Source of the DNA: Azospirillum sp. 47_25
GTDB taxonomy: Bacteria > Pseudomonadota > Alphaproteobacteria > RF32 > CAG-239
Assembly (NCBI GenBank): GCA_001917125.1
Contig: MNTU01000037.1
Coordinates: 1-64,000 of the forward strand
Length of the DNA: 64,000 nucleotides
Reading direction: 5' to 3'
Positions 45,483 through 54,482 of this stretch are shown here, piece after piece. Every line of letters starts with the position of its first letter. The stretch's first letter is position 1. The translations under genes were made by a program, and so were the position numbers. The notes beneath the pieces were generated by a model that saw nothing but the letters and a program-made list of their open reading frames with translations, was not told where the DNA came from and ran no database searches.

Positions 45483-48400
45483 TTAAACTTCTTCGTTCAA
45501 CAATTCGACATTGAGGCAGAGAGATTTGATTTCTTTAACCAAAACGTTAAAGGATTCCGGAACGCCGGCTTCAAATCCGTCATCGCCGCGGACGATTGCT
45601 TCATAAACCTTGGTACGGCCGTTGACGTCATCGGATTTAACGGTCAGCATTTCCTGCAAGGTGTAGGCAGCGCCATATGCCTGCAGAGCCCAAACTTCCA
45701 TTTCACCAAAACGTTGTCCGCCGAATTGAGCTTTACCACCCAGCGGCTGCTGGGTAACCAGGCTGTACGGACCGACCGAACGGGCGTGCATCTTTTCGTC
45801 AACGATGTGGTGCAGTTTAATCATATAAATCGTACCGACGGTAACCTTACGGTCAAACTTCTCACCGGTGCGGCCGTCATACAGGTCAATCTGACCTGAA
45901 GTCGGCAAACCTGCCAGTTCCAGCATGTTGTTGATATCGTCTTCATGAGCGCCGTCAAAGACCGGTGTAGCCATCGGCACGCCGTTTTTGAGGTTGGAAA
46001 TCATTTCCAGCTTCTCGGCTTCATTCATCGGCTCAATATCATTTTTATACTGCTTTTCACCGTAAATTGCCTTCAGTTTGGCATTGAGTTCGTCAATGGT
46101 TTTCTCGCCGCGCTTATACTGTTCGCACATCTCGTTCAGCTGTTTGCCCAGCTCGCTGGCAGCCCAGCCAAGGTGCGTTTCCAGAATTTGTCCGACATTC
46201 ATACGGGAAGGCACGCCCAACGGGTTCAACACGATGTCAACCGGGGTGCCGTCTTCCATATACGGCATATCCTGCAACGGCAGAACGCGGGAAATCGTAC
46301 CTTTGTTACCGTGGCGTCCGGCAATCTTATCGCCGGTTTGAATTTTACGCTTGGTCGCAATGAAGACTTTAACCATCTTCAAAACGCCCGGCAGCAAATC
46401 ATCGCCGCGCTGTACTTTTTCAACCTTGTTTTCAAAGTGTTTCTGAACCTTTTCGACGCGGGCGTCAAAAGCAGCCAGAAATTCTTCGATACGGGCCATG
46501 ACTTCTTCGTCTTTAACCACAATCTTACGCCACTGTGAAGACGGAACGGCAGACAGAACCTCTTCGGTAATCGTCGCATTCTTGGCAATGCCCTTTGGCG
46601 CGTCAACCACTTTCTGTCCCATCAGCATCGACTGCAGACGAGCTTCGAAAGAACGGCGGATGATTGCGATTTCATCATCACGGTCTTTGGCCAGCTGGGA
46701 GATTTCTTCCTGCTCAATGGACAGTGCACGTTCATCCTTTTCGACACCGCGGCGTGAAAAGACATGAACGTCAACCACGATGCCTTCAATACCCGGCTGA
46801 ACACGCAGGGAAGTATCGCGAACGTCACTGGCTTTTTCGCCGAAGATGGCGCGCAGCAGTTTCTCTTCCGGCGTAACCGGAGATTCGCCTTTCGGAGTCA
46901 CCTTGCCGACCAGAATATCGCCGGCCTTGACTTCCGCGCCGATGTAAACAATACCGGCTTCATCCAGATTGCGCAGGGCTTCTTCACCGACGTTCGGAAT
47001 ATCGCGGGTGATTTCTTCCTGCCCCAGCTTGGTGTCACGGGCCATAACTTCAAATTCTTCGATATGCAGTGAAGTCAGCACGTCATTACGGGAGATGTTT
47101 TCTGACAGCAGAATGGCATCTTCGTAGTTCAAACCGTTCCACGGCATAAAGGCAACCAGCAGATTGCGTCCCAGAGCCAGCTCGCCCATATCGGTGCACG
47201 GACCGTCGGCCATAATGTCGCCGGCTTTGACATGGTCGCCGACTTTAACCAGCGGAACCTGATTGATACAGGTATTCTGGTTGGAGCGGCGGAACTTCTG
47301 CAATTTATAAATTTCAACACCGGCATCGGCCACATTGTCGTTCAAAGAACGAACAACGATACGGTTGGCATCGACGGCATCGACAATACCGTCATATTTG
47401 GCAACGACAGTTGCACCGGAATCTTTGGCCACCGTTGCTTCCATACCGGTACCGACCAGCGGAGCTTCCGAACGCAGCAAAGGCACACCTTGGCGCTGCA
47501 TGTTCGCACCCATCAACGCACGGTTCGCGTCATCGTTTTCCAGGAACGGAATCAACGCAGTAGCGACCGAAACCAATTGTTGCGGAGAAACGTCGATGAA
47601 ATCGACTTCTTCCGGATGAGCAAATTCAAATTCACCGGCTTTGCGGCAGGCAATCAGGTCATTTTCAAAATGGCCGTCATCTTTAACCTTGGCATTAGCC
47701 TCGGCAATTTTGAACTTGCCTTCTTCATTGGCGGACAGATAGACAACTTCATTGGTAACCACGCCGTTGACAACCTTGCGGTACGGGCATTCGATAAAGC
47801 CGTATTTGTTAATGCGGGCATAGGTTGACAACGAGTTAATCAAACCAATGTTCGGACCTTCCGGCGTTTCAATCGGGCAGATACGTCCGTAGTGGGTCGG
47901 ATGCACGTCGCGGACTTCAAAACCTGCACGGTCACGGGACAAACCGCCCGGCCCCAAAGCAGACAAACGGCGCTTATGCGTAATTTCCGACAACGGGTTA
48001 TTCTGATCCATAAACTGAGACAGCTGAGAAGAACCGAAGAATTCGCGGATAACCGACGCAATCGGCTTGGCATTGACCAAATCCTGCGGTTTAACGTTAT
48101 TCAGCGATTCGGAGCTCATTCTTTCGCGAATGGCGCGTTCCATACGCAACAATCCCATACGATACTGATTTTCCATCAATTCGCCGACCGAACGGACACG
48201 ACGGTTGCCGAGGTGGTCAATATCGTCAACTTCCCCTTTGCCGTCACGCAGTTCAACCAAACGCTTGACAATACGCAGAATATCGTCTTTACGCAGCGTG
48301 CGGTAAGTATCCGGCGCATCTTCAAAAGAAATGTCCAAAGCAACATTCATCTTCACACGACCGACAGACGACAGGTCATAACGGTCATTGTCAAAGAACA

Positions 48401-49658
48401 GGGAACGGAACAGCTGATCAGCCGTTTCATAGGTAGGCGGTTCACCCGGACGCATAACGCGATAGATATCCAGCAAAGCTTCTTCGCGGTTATGGTTTTT
48501 GTCTGCTTCCAGCGTATTGCGGATATACGGGCCGACATTAACGTTGTCAATGTAAAGAACCTTGATTTCGCCGACTTTTGCCGCCGAAATATTGGTCAGA
48601 ACTTCTTCATTCAGTTCAGCACCGGCATCTGCAATAATTTCACCGGTTTTCGGATTGATGACTGCAGTCGCCAAAAATTTGCCAAACAGCTGATCCGGGC
48701 TGACTTTATAGAATTCCAACCCTTCATCGGCCAGTTTCTGAGCCGAACGCGGCGTCAGTTTTTTGCCTTTTTCCCAAACGGTTTCGCCGGTTTTGGTATT
48801 AACCAGATCGAAATCAAATTTAACGCCTTTCATACGCTCCGGCAGGAATTTGACTTTCCAGGCCTTTTTGTCGGCAACATAAGTGTCAACATCATAGAAA
48901 TAGCTCAGAATTTCTTCTTTATCCATTCCTTTGATTTCGGACGGATCGATTTTTTTGCCCTGAGCTTTCAGTTCTTTGATTTTGTCTTCGGTTTCTTTGG
49001 AATACAAAGAATACAGAATGGAAGTAACCGGCAGCTTGCGGCGACGGTCGATGCGGGCATAAACCAAATCTTTGGCATCAAATTCAAAATCGAGCCAGGA
49101 ACCGCGATAAGGAATAATGCGGGCCGCAAACAGATATTTACCGGAAGCAACGGTCTTGCCTTTGTCATGATCAAAGAACACACCCGGAGAACGGTGCATC
49201 TGTGAAACGACGACACGCTCGGTACCGTTGAAAATAAACGTACCTTTATCGGTCATCAGCGGAATATCGCCCATATAAACATCCTGCTCTTTGATGTCAT
49301 GGATTGATTTGGCTCCGGTAGCCTCATCAATATCCCAAACGACCAGACGCAGCGTTGCCTTAACCGGAGCGGCATAAGTCATATCACGCTTAATGCACTC
49401 GTCAACATCATATTTCGGCTCTTCGAGTTCGTATTTGACAAACTCCAGTTCGCCGCTGCCTGAAAAATCTTTAATGGGGAAAATAGATTTAAATACTTCT
49501 TCCAACCCGAATTCGCACTGCCCTTTTTCTTTATCGGATTCGATAAAATCAGCATAGGAACCGGTTTGAACTTCGATTAAACTCGGCATATCCGACACGG
49601 CATCGATTCGGCCGAAGTTTCTTCTTACACGTCTCTTGCTCGTATAAGATTCTTTCAT
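45483..49658 (-). CDS. rpoB: RNA polymerase subunit beta
   Basis: RpoB is the 1391-residue beta subunit. The rifampicin region reads [20 protein letters not shown] then [20 protein letters not shown], which is wild type. The C-terminal part has [20 protein letters not shown], which contacts beta-prime. It is preceded by a 402-base gap with the rplL terminator, so rpoBC may be expressed partly apart from rplJL. Confidence 0.98.
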   Translation of the reverse strand: MKESYTSKRRVRRNFGRIDAVSDMPSLIEVQTGSYADFIESDKEKGQCEFGLEEVFKSIFPIKDFSGSGELEFVKYELEEPKYDVDECIKRDMTYAAPVKATLRLVVWDIDEATGAKSIHDIKEQDVYMGDIPLMTDKGTFIFNGTERVVVSQMHRSPGVFFDHDKGKTVASGKYLFAARIIPYRGSWLDFEFDAKDLVYARIDRRRKLPVTSILYSLYSKETEDKIKELKAQGKKIDPSEIKGMDKEEILSYFYDVDTYVADKKAWKVKFLPERMKGVKFDFDLVNTKTGETVWEKGKKLTPRSAQKLADEGLEFYKVSPDQLFGKFLATAVINPKTGEIIADAGAELNEEVLTNISAAKVGEIKVLYIDNVNVGPYIRNTLEADKNHNREEALLDIYRVMRPGEPPTYETADQLFRSLFFDNDRYDLSSVGRVKMNVALDISFEDAPDTYRTLRKDDILRIVKRLVELRDGKGEVDDIDHLGNRRVRSVGELMENQYRMGLLRMERAIRERMSSESLNNVKPQDLVNAKPIASVIREFFGSSQLSQFMDQNNPLSEITHKRRLSALGPGGLSRDRAGFEVRDVHPTHYGRICPIETPEGPNIGLINSLSTYARINKYGFIECPYRKVVNGVVTNEVVYLSANEEGKFKIAEANAKVKDDGHFENDLIACRKAGEFEFAHPEEVDFIDVSPQQLVSVATALIPFLENDDANRALMGANMQRQGVPLLRSEAPLVGTGMEATVAKDSGATVVAKYDGIVDAVDANRIVVRSLNDNVADAGVEIYKLQKFRRSNQNTCINQVPLVKVGDHVKAGDIMADGPCTDMGELALGRNLLVAFMPWNGLNYEDAILLSENISRNDVLTSLHIEEFEVMARDTKLGQEEITRDIPNVGEEALRNLDEAGIVYIGAEVKAGDILVGKVTPKGESPVTPEEKLLRAIFGEKASDVRDTSLRVQPGIEGIVVDVHVFSRRGVEKDERALSIEQEEISQLAKDRDDEIAIIRRSFEARLQSMLMGQKVVDAPKGIAKNATITEEVLSAVPSSQWRKIVVKDEEVMARIEEFLAAFDARVEKVQKHFENKVEKVQRGDDLLPGVLKMVKVFIATKRKIQTGDKIAGRHGNKGTISRVLPLQDMPYMEDGTPVDIVLNPLGVPSRMNVGQILETHLGWAASELGKQLNEMCEQYKRGEKTIDELNAKLKAIYGEKQYKNDIEPMNEAEKLEMISNLKNGVPMATPVFDGAHEDDINNMLELAGLPTSGQIDLYDGRTGEKFDRKVTVGTIYMIKLHHIVDEKMHARSVGPYSLVTQQPLGGKAQFGGQRFGEMEVWALQAYGAAYTLQEMLTVKSDDVNGRTKVYEAIVRGDDGFEAGVPESFNVLVKEIKSLCLNVELLNEEV

Positions 49659-50060
49659 TGTGCTTTCATCCCTAGGTTACAAATCCGCACCAATCCTGCC
49701 ATGATTGCCATGAACCCCGCGTGCGGAAGATTAAAAAATATCTTTTTTAAACAAACAGAATCTGCCAAACCCTCGGATAAAGACCCTCTTGGCACGATTC
49801 GGAAAATAATATTTTAGAAAAATCACTTCTTTCTATACCTTAGAGTCTAAAATTGCAACAGATTTTTCGCAAAATGAGTCAAGTTTTTTATCGCGACAAT
49901 TAAGACATTTTTCACTTTTACCCATAGCAGCGATTCGTATTCAGCCCCTGCTGCGATTCGGATAGCAGTGCCGCCGTTTTCTGCAAAATTTTCACTGTTG
50001 CCCCAATAAAAAACTCCCGGAAAATCCGGGAGTTTTTACAAAAGCTCAAAAGAAGCAAAA
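49659..50060. other. 402-bp gap between rplL and rpoB
   Basis: No gene is visible. The rplL terminator occupies 50005-50037. The rest is AT-rich minus-strand leader of rpoB. TTGACT and TTGCAA -35-like hexamers with a TATAGA hexamer are present, but their spacing is poor, so I do not call a promoter. No structure comparable with the other leader hairpins was seen. Confidence 0.5.
50005..50037 (-). terminator. Intrinsic terminator after rplL
   Basis: Minus-strand stem AAACTCCCGGA, loop TTT, TCCGGGAGTTT, then T-rich TTTATT. It lies 24 bases after the rplL stop and can set the ratio of L7/L12 to RNA polymerase. Confidence 0.8.
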
Positions 50061-50435
50061 TTACTTCAATTCAACCTTAGCACCAGCTTCTTCAAGTTTC
50101 TTCTTGATTTCTTCAGCTTCAGCTTTCGGAGCTGCTTCTTTAACAGTCTTCGGAGCACCGTCAACCAAATCCTTGGCTTCTTTCAGACCCAGCTGGGTGA
50201 TAGCGCGGATTTCTTTAATGACGTTGATCTTGTTGGCACCAGCTTCAACCAGAACGATATCAAACTCGTCTTTTTCTTCGGCAGCAGCGGCACCACCGGC
50301 GGCACCACCGGCAGCAACGGCAACGGCGGCAGCGGCAGAAACGCCCCATTTTTCTTCTAACATTTTTGACAGATCAGCAGCTTCCATAACGGTCAAAGCT
50401 GACAATTCATCTACTAATTTGGCTAAATCGGCCAT
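50061..50435 (-). CDS. rplL: 50S ribosomal protein L7/L12
   Basis: L7/L12 forms the stalk that recruits GTPase factors. The 124-residue protein has the N-terminal dimerisation part ([20 protein letters not shown]), an Ala/Gly-rich hinge ([19 protein letters not shown]) and the factor-binding C-domain with [20 protein letters not shown]. It follows rplJ with a 171-base spacer that contains a palindromic element. Confidence 0.98.
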   Translation of the reverse strand: MADLAKLVDELSALTVMEAADLSKMLEEKWGVSAAAAVAVAAGGAAGGAAAAEEKDEFDIVLVEAGANKINVIKEIRAITQLGLKEAKDLVDGAPKTVKEAAPKAEAEEIKKKLEEAGAKVELK

Positions 50436-50526
50436 ATTTTTTCTCCAATAAATTAATTAAATCAATAAACTAAAAATTTACTCGTTTTCCCTCTTTGGGA
50501 AAATTTTTGCTTTTAGGCGGATAATT

Positions 50527-50580
50527 GCGAAGTTATTTTTGAGCGCCGTGTAGAATAAACTACACAAGAGAAAAAATAAC
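50527..50580. repeat. 54-bp palindromic element after rplJ (family member 1)
   Basis: The element starts GCGAAGTT. Its outer stem GTTATTTTT (50532-50540) pairs with AAAAATAAC (50572-50580). The inner hairpin is GTGTAG-aataaa-CTACAC (50548-50565). It lies 26 bases downstream of the rplJ stop codon in the transcript. It aligns without gaps to the 54-bp element at 51391-51444, at about 37 of 54 identical bases, with paired compensatory changes in the outer stem. Confidence 0.75.
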
Positions 50581-50606
50581 CGGCAAGAACCGCATAAAAA
50601 CGAAAA

Positions 50607-51089
50607 TTATGCGGCTTCTTTTTCGCTGTAAGCCTTCGTAACTCTCGCCAGCTGAGCTGCAGGAGCCTGCAACAGGCCGATAATTTTGGCGCGCAGTTCG
50701 TCCATAGACGGAATGGTTGCCAAACGTTTAATCTCATCCAGAGAAAGAACGCCGGTTCCCATCGCACCGCCGACCAAAATGAGTTTTTCATTGGTTTTAG
50801 CAAATTCGACACAAGCTTTGCAGGCTGAAATCGGGTCATTGGCGAACGCAATAGCGGTCGGTCCTTTGAACAGGTCAGCCAAAGATTCAAATTTTGTGCC
50901 TTTAAGAGCCAGACGAGTAATCCGATTTTTAGTAACTCTGAAACCTGCACCGGCTTTACGAACGTTGTTGCGCAGTTCCGAAACTTCTTTAACCGTCAAA
51001 CCTTTATAGTGAGATACGACGATAACTTCGGCACCGTTAAACAACTCGTTTAATTCGCTGAGCAAGTCTGCTTTTTCTTCACGGTTCAC
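50607..51089 (-). CDS. rplJ: 50S ribosomal protein L10
   Basis: L10 is the stalk base that carries L7/L12 dimers. The 160-residue protein starts at GTG (51089), with GTGGAG upstream, and reads NREEKADLLSELNELFNGA. It contains VVSHYKGLTVKEVSELRNNV, the rRNA-binding domain, and a C-terminal helix for L7/L12. In proteobacteria L10-L7/L12 represses rplJL translation through its leader. Confidence 0.97.
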   Translation of the reverse strand: MNREEKADLLSELNELFNGAEVIVVSHYKGLTVKEVSELRNNVRKAGAGFRVTKNRITRLALKGTKFESLADLFKGPTAIAFANDPISACKACVEFAKTNEKLILVGGAMGTGVLSLDEIKRLATIPSMDELRAKIIGLLQAPAAQLARVTKAYSEKEAA

Positions 51090-51107
51090 TTATTGTCTCC
51101 ACAATAA

Positions 51108-51128
51108 AACATCAAACTTCTTGATGTT
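51108..51128 (-). promoter_or_regulatory. Leader hairpin of rplJ
   Basis: AACATCAA and TTGATGTT (51108-51115 and 51121-51128) pair over 8 bp with a 5-base loop. In mRNA sense the hairpin is followed by TTATTG and the rplJ ribosome-binding site, about 19 bases before the start. It runs into GTTTT like the other operon leaders. Confidence 0.45.
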
Positions 51129-51247
51129 GTTTTAACACTTACCAGTTTCACGCCACCGGCAGCTTCGGCACCAAGCCCTCGCCGCGAGCTTTGTCAAACT
51201 GAGACCTAATCTGTCCAGGAGAAAAGATATAAATTTACACTCACTCC

Positions 51248-51276
51248 CGTCTATGCAGGATATTTAGGGCTGTCAA
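51248..51276 (-). promoter_or_regulatory. Promoter of rplJ-rplL
   Basis: Minus-strand TTGACA (51276-51271), 17 bases, TAGACG (51253-51248). The -35 is perfect and the -10 weaker. It would give a leader of about 150 bases. Confidence 0.5.
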
Positions 51277-51390
51277 CAACAACCACCTGCAGTCTTGGAC
51301 AGTTTCAGAACGTTGCCGTTCCGAGAGCGGATTGGGAGGCAAGCCTCCCGCCCCAAAAAAGTTTAACATAACTAATAAAGTACGGGTGCT

Positions 51391-51444
51391 GCGAAGTTGG
51401 TTTTCGACGACATGTACAAATAGCTACATTAGGAAAAAACCAAC
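51391..51444. repeat. 54-bp palindromic element after rplA (family member 2)
   Basis: GCGAAGTT at the left end. Outer stem GTTGGTTTT (51396-51404) with AAAACCAAC (51436-51444); inner hairpin ATGTA...TACAT. It is 18 bases past the rplA stop in the transcript. Against member 1, the outer-stem bases AT change to GG while the partner TA changes to CC, so pairing is kept. Confidence 0.75.
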
Positions 51445-51462
51445 AAGCATGACCCTATTTTA

Positions 51463-52146
51463 TTAGAGATTTGAAATGTCGACTTTAATGCCAACACCCA
51501 TAGTACTCGACAAAGAAATCTTCTTCATATAAGTACCTTTGGCGCCTTGCGGTTTAGCTTTCTGAATAGCTTCGATGAAAGCTTTGGCGTTTTCATAAAT
51601 CTGCTCTTCGCTGAAAGAGGCTTTACCGATACCGGCATGAACAATACCGTTCTTTTCGACACGGAACTGAACTTCACCGGCCTTGGCGTTCTTTACTGCA
51701 TTGGCAACATCGGCGGTAACAGTACCCAGTTTCGGGTTCGGCATCAGGCCTTTCGGACCCAAAACGCGGGCTACGCGGCCGGCCATACCCATCATATCCG
51801 GGGTAGCGATGCAGCGGTCGAAATCAACTTTGCCTGCCATAATGGAATCAACCAGATTTTCTGCTCCGACAATATCGGCACCGGCAGCTTTTGCTTCATC
51901 AGCTTTTTCACCTTGAGCAAAAACGGCAACGCGTACTTTTTTGCCCGAACCGTTCGGCAGGGCGCAAACGCCGCGAACCATCTGGTCGGCATATTTCGGA
52001 TCAACACCGAGGTTGATTGCAACATCAATTGTTTCGTCAAATTTGGCGGTAGCGTTTTCTTTAACGATTTTAACAGCTTCTTTCAGAGCATAAGCCTGAT
52101 CTTTGTTTACTGTCTTATAAGCGTTTACGATTCTTTTTCCGGACAT
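51463..52146 (-). CDS. rplA: 50S ribosomal protein L1
   Basis: L1 forms the mobile stalk of the E site. The 227-residue protein has the conserved [10 protein letters not shown] end and the L1 signature region [21 protein letters not shown] sequence (here [20 protein letters not shown]). [18 protein letters not shown] and [20 protein letters not shown] are also typical. It is four bases after rplK; L1 normally autoregulates rplKA. Confidence 0.98.
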   Translation of the reverse strand: MSGKRIVNAYKTVNKDQAYALKEAVKIVKENATAKFDETIDVAINLGVDPKYADQMVRGVCALPNGSGKKVRVAVFAQGEKADEAKAAGADIVGAENLVDSIMAGKVDFDRCIATPDMMGMAGRVARVLGPKGLMPNPKLGTVTADVANAVKNAKAGEVQFRVEKNGIVHAGIGKASFSEEQIYENAKAFIEAIQKAKPQGAKGTYMKKISLSSTMGVGIKVDISNL

Positions 52147-52150
52147 TGTC

Positions 52151-52588
52151 TTACTCCACTACCTTGATACCCATAGAAACAGCCTGACCTTTAACCATAT
52201 TCATGGCAGATTCGACTGTCGAGCAGTTCAAATCCGGCATTTTGGTTTCGGCGATTTCTTTAACCTGGGCCATTGTAATCTGACCGGCAAAAGATTTGCC
52301 CGGTTCTTTCGAAGCGGATTTAACATTGGCAGCTTTCTTAATCAGATAAGAAACCGGCGGCAGTTTGGTTTCGAAAGTGAAAGACTTGTCTTCATAAGCG
52401 GTAATAACAACCGGAACAGGAACACCCGGTTCCATTTTCTGAGTTGCGGCGTTAAACGCTTTGCAGAATTCCATAATATTTAAGCCTTTTTGGCCCAGAG
52501 CCGGACCAACCGGCGGAGAAGGGTTAGCCTTTCCGGCGGGGATTTGCAGCTTAATCAATCCTAAAATTTTCTTTTTGGACTTAGCCAT
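52151..52588 (-). CDS. rplK: 50S ribosomal protein L11
   Basis: L11 supports the GTPase-associated centre and RelA activation. The 145-residue protein starts [20 protein letters not shown] and has the [20 protein letters not shown] motif with the conserved N-terminal prolines. It is the first gene of rplKA, with a long leader and its own promoter. mscL is inserted between it and nusG. Confidence 0.97.
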   Translation of the reverse strand: MAKSKKKILGLIKLQIPAGKANPSPPVGPALGQKGLNIMEFCKAFNAATQKMEPGVPVPVVITAYEDKSFTFETKLPPVSYLIKKAANVKSASKEPGKSFAGQITMAQVKEIAETKMPDLNCSTVESAMNMVKGQAVSMGIKVVE

Positions 52589-52661
52589 TTCAATACCTCT
52601 TGTTAGGTTTCGTGGTAATCAAGACCAATGGCTCATCTCCCACGAAATTAAATTAAAACCT

Positions 52662-52678
52662 TCAAAGCAATGCTTTGA
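52662..52678 (-). promoter_or_regulatory. Leader hairpin of rplK
   Basis: TCAAAGCA-A-TGCTTTGA, 8 bp with a one-base centre (three or more bases as a realistic loop), 74 bases upstream of the rplK start. In mRNA sense it is followed by AGGTTTTAATTT, like the other operon leaders. Confidence 0.45.
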
Positions 52679-52793
52679 TTTGCAAACCGCTGCCCGCAAC
52701 ATTACCGGCCGACGTTACGCCTTCCGGACAATCCGCGATTCGGCGCGATTCGCACTCCTGAAAGACAGATTCCTCCTTTTCAAGAGTCGCCTC

Positions 52794-52821
52794 TGTATAT
52801 CACATTCTTTTCATTTTGCAA
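52794..52821 (-). promoter_or_regulatory. Promoter of rplK-rplA
   Basis: Minus-strand TTGCAA (52821-52816), 16 bases, TATACA (52799-52794). The start site would be near 52787, giving a leader of about 200 bases. Confidence 0.55.
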
Positions 52822-52892
52822 GTATTTTTTCGGCAATTTGAGTCAAAAAGAATCAAATCTCCGGCAAAGGCCCTCCGAAGAGAACCTTTGTT

Positions 52893-53378
52893 TTACTTGC
52901 CCAGTTCAGACGTACAATGCGGACAGCGCGTTGCCTTAACCGGAATTTCCTCGCAGCAATACGGACAAGCCTTGGTCGTCGGTGCTTTTTTCGCCTCTTC
53001 GGCAGCTTCCTGCTTCAGCATTTTGGCCTGCAATTCGTTAATCGCCTTAATTAAAACAAACACGGCAAACGCTACAATCGTAAAGCTGATGACGGCATTC
53101 AAAAAATTACCCAAATTCAGAGTAATTGCACCGGCATCGGTCGCCTGAGCCAAAGACACGTACGGCCCGGCAAAATCCGGTCCTTTTTTAAGCACGACAA
53201 ACAAATTGGTAAAATCCACCTTACCCAGCAACAAACCGATCGGCGGCATAATGATATCCTTAACCAGAGAGTCGACGATTTTTCCGAAAGCCGCCCCGAT
53301 GATAATACCGACGGCCATATCAATAACATTGCCGCGCATGGCAAATTTTTTGAATTCATTAAAAAAATTTCTAAACAT
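52893..53378 (-). CDS. mscL: Large-conductance mechanosensitive channel with a C-terminal zinc ribbon
   Basis: MscL opens under membrane tension to release solutes in hypo-osmotic shock. The N-terminal helix and TM1 read [14 protein letters not shown] sequence (here [20 protein letters not shown]), then [22 protein letters not shown]2 is near residues 88-108. At 161 residues it exceeds the usual 130-140. The extra C-terminus is a four-Cys ribbon, [18 protein letters not shown]. The gene is inserted between nusG and rplK, an unusual place. Confidence 0.95.
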   Translation of the reverse strand: MFRNFFNEFKKFAMRGNVIDMAVGIIIGAAFGKIVDSLVKDIIMPPIGLLLGKVDFTNLFVVLKKGPDFAGPYVSLAQATDAGAITLNLGNFLNAVISFTIVAFAVFVLIKAINELQAKMLKQEAAEEAKKAPTTKACPYCCEEIPVKATRCPHCTSELGK

Positions 53379-53540
53379 CCTGCCTCCTTTTCTGATGATG
53401 AAATCAATATAAAGCGTTTCCCCTAAAAAGCAATCACATAAATAAAATCTGGTGGAAAAACAATCGGAAAGATTAAAAGAAAAGCGCCTCTTGCACTTGC
53501 GGCAACGGCGCTTTTTAACAACAAAGACAGTTGAAAATGT

Positions 53541-54071
53541 CTAAACTTTTTCCACCTGGTTGAATTCAAGTTCTACCGGCGTACTGCGACCGAAAATGGA
53601 AACCGAAACCTTCAGACGGCTCTTCTCGGTATCAACTTCTTCGACCAAACCGATAAAGGAAGCAAACGGACCGTCGTTAACGCGAACCTGCTCGCCGACT
53701 TCGTAAGCCACCAGAGTCTGCGGACGCTGAACTCCCTCTTCCATCTGTGTCATAATACGGTTGGCTTCGGCTTCGCTGATCGGCTGCGGCTTGTTGCGGC
53801 TGCCCAGAAAACCGGTTACCCGCGGCGTATTTTTAACCACATGCCAGCTTTCATCGGTCATTTCCATTTTAATCAGAATATAACCGGGGAAGAACTTGCG
53901 CTCGGTATTGACCTTGGAACCTTTGCGAACCTCAACGACATCTTCGGTCGGAACGATGACATCAAGAATTTTATCTTCCATTTTTTTCAAAACAGCCTGC
54001 TCTTTAATCGATTCGGCTACCTTTTTCTCCGAACCGGAGTAAACATGAAGAACATACCAACGTGCAGACAT
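53541..54071 (-). CDS. nusG: Transcription termination/antitermination protein NusG
   Basis: NusG couples RNA polymerase with Rho or the ribosome. The start is the ATG at 54071 ([20 protein letters not shown]), five bases after the secE stop, giving 176 residues. The NGN domain contains [20 protein letters not shown] and the C-terminal KOW motif is around [20 protein letters not shown]. Confidence 0.97.
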   Translation of the reverse strand: MSARWYVLHVYSGSEKKVAESIKEQAVLKKMEDKILDVIVPTEDVVEVRKGSKVNTERKFFPGYILIKMEMTDESWHVVKNTPRVTGFLGSRNKPQPISEAEANRIMTQMEEGVQRPQTLVAYEVGEQVRVNDGPFASFIGLVEEVDTEKSRLKVSVSIFGRSTPVELEFNQVEKV

Positions 54072-54075
54072 CTGA

Positions 54076-54273
54076 CTAAGCTCCCAGACCAAAGATTAAC
54101 TTAACGACCCAACCAAAAATTTGATCAACAAAGAAGAAAAAAGTTGCGGCAATCGCGACCAGCACAATCACCATAATCGACGTACGGACAACTTCCTTGC
54201 GGGTCGGCCAGGTAACTTTTTTAACTTCTTGCTTTACTTGTCTAAAAAACTGTATCGGACTGATTTTTGCCAT
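54076..54273 (-). CDS. secE: Preprotein translocase subunit SecE
   Basis: SecE stabilises SecY. The 65-residue single-span form has [20 protein letters not shown], the cytoplasmic amphipathic helix, and one transmembrane helix ([20 protein letters not shown]). It is the first gene of secE-nusG and has a promoter about 125 bases upstream. The tRNA-Trp gene that often precedes secE is not here. Confidence 0.97.
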   Translation of the reverse strand: MAKISPIQFFRQVKQEVKKVTWPTRKEVVRTSIMVIVLVAIAATFFFFVDQIFGWVVKLIFGLGA

Positions 54274-54305
54274 GGATCCTATCCATTAAAAAAATTTAAA
54301 ACATA

Positions 54306-54327
54306 TCTCTGCTTTTCAGGGCAGAGA
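54306..54327 (-). promoter_or_regulatory. Leader hairpin of secE-nusG
   Basis: TCTCTGC and GCAGAGA pair over 7 bp with an 8-base loop, about 33 bases before secE. In mRNA sense it reads GCCCTGAAAAGCAGAGAT then ATGTTTT. The rpsL leader has a similar string, GCCCTG...AAAACAGAGAT then GTTTT. Confidence 0.45.
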
Positions 54328-54395
54328 AAAGGCAGAACACACGCGCGCGGACAGACTGAAACAATCCGCTTAATGCGTCCTAACTTAATGCCGCA

Positions 54396-54424
54396 AACAT
54401 ATTAAATTATTTTTCATCTGTCAA
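54396..54424 (-). promoter_or_regulatory. Promoter of secE-nusG
   Basis: Minus-strand TTGACA (54424-54419), 17 bases, TATGTT (54401-54396), about 125 bases before the secE start. Confidence 0.6.
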
Positions 54425-54482
54425 TAACTATATTCTTTGTCCGCCCAAATAATCTCGGCAAACCGGCAACAACTGCCTGTAT

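Larger units (their letters stand above)
51090..51462. other. 373-bp gap between rplA and rplJ (L10 leader)
   Basis: No gene is visible. In transcript order it holds the palindromic element 51391-51444, a GC-rich hairpin GGGAGG-cttg-CCTCCC (51334-51349) without a T-run, a promoter (51248-51276), and a leader hairpin (51108-51128) just before the rplJ start. The predicted leader is about 150 bases, the usual place for L10 autoregulation. Confidence 0.6.
52589..52892. other. 304-bp leader between mscL and rplK
   Basis: No gene is visible. In transcript order there is a wobble-paired hairpin just past mscL (near 52868-52891, AAAGG...CCTTT), a promoter (52794-52821), a GC-rich stretch of about 110 bases and the leader hairpin 52662-52678. 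The leader of about 200 bases is long for rplK. Confidence 0.55.

Noticed and set aside
47892-49205. Plus-strand open frame of 437 codons across rpoB
   Set aside because: It is antisense to the conserved beta subunit and has the same shadow composition; no family features.
49659-50004. Promoter directly upstream of rpoB
   Set aside because: TTGACT, TTGCAA and TATAGA hexamers are present, but no pair has 16-18 base spacing, so I did not call it.
54274-54480. tRNA-Trp gene upstream of secE
   Set aside because: Often present there in other bacteria, but no cloverleaf or T-loop sequence is visible; only the promoter and a leader hairpin.
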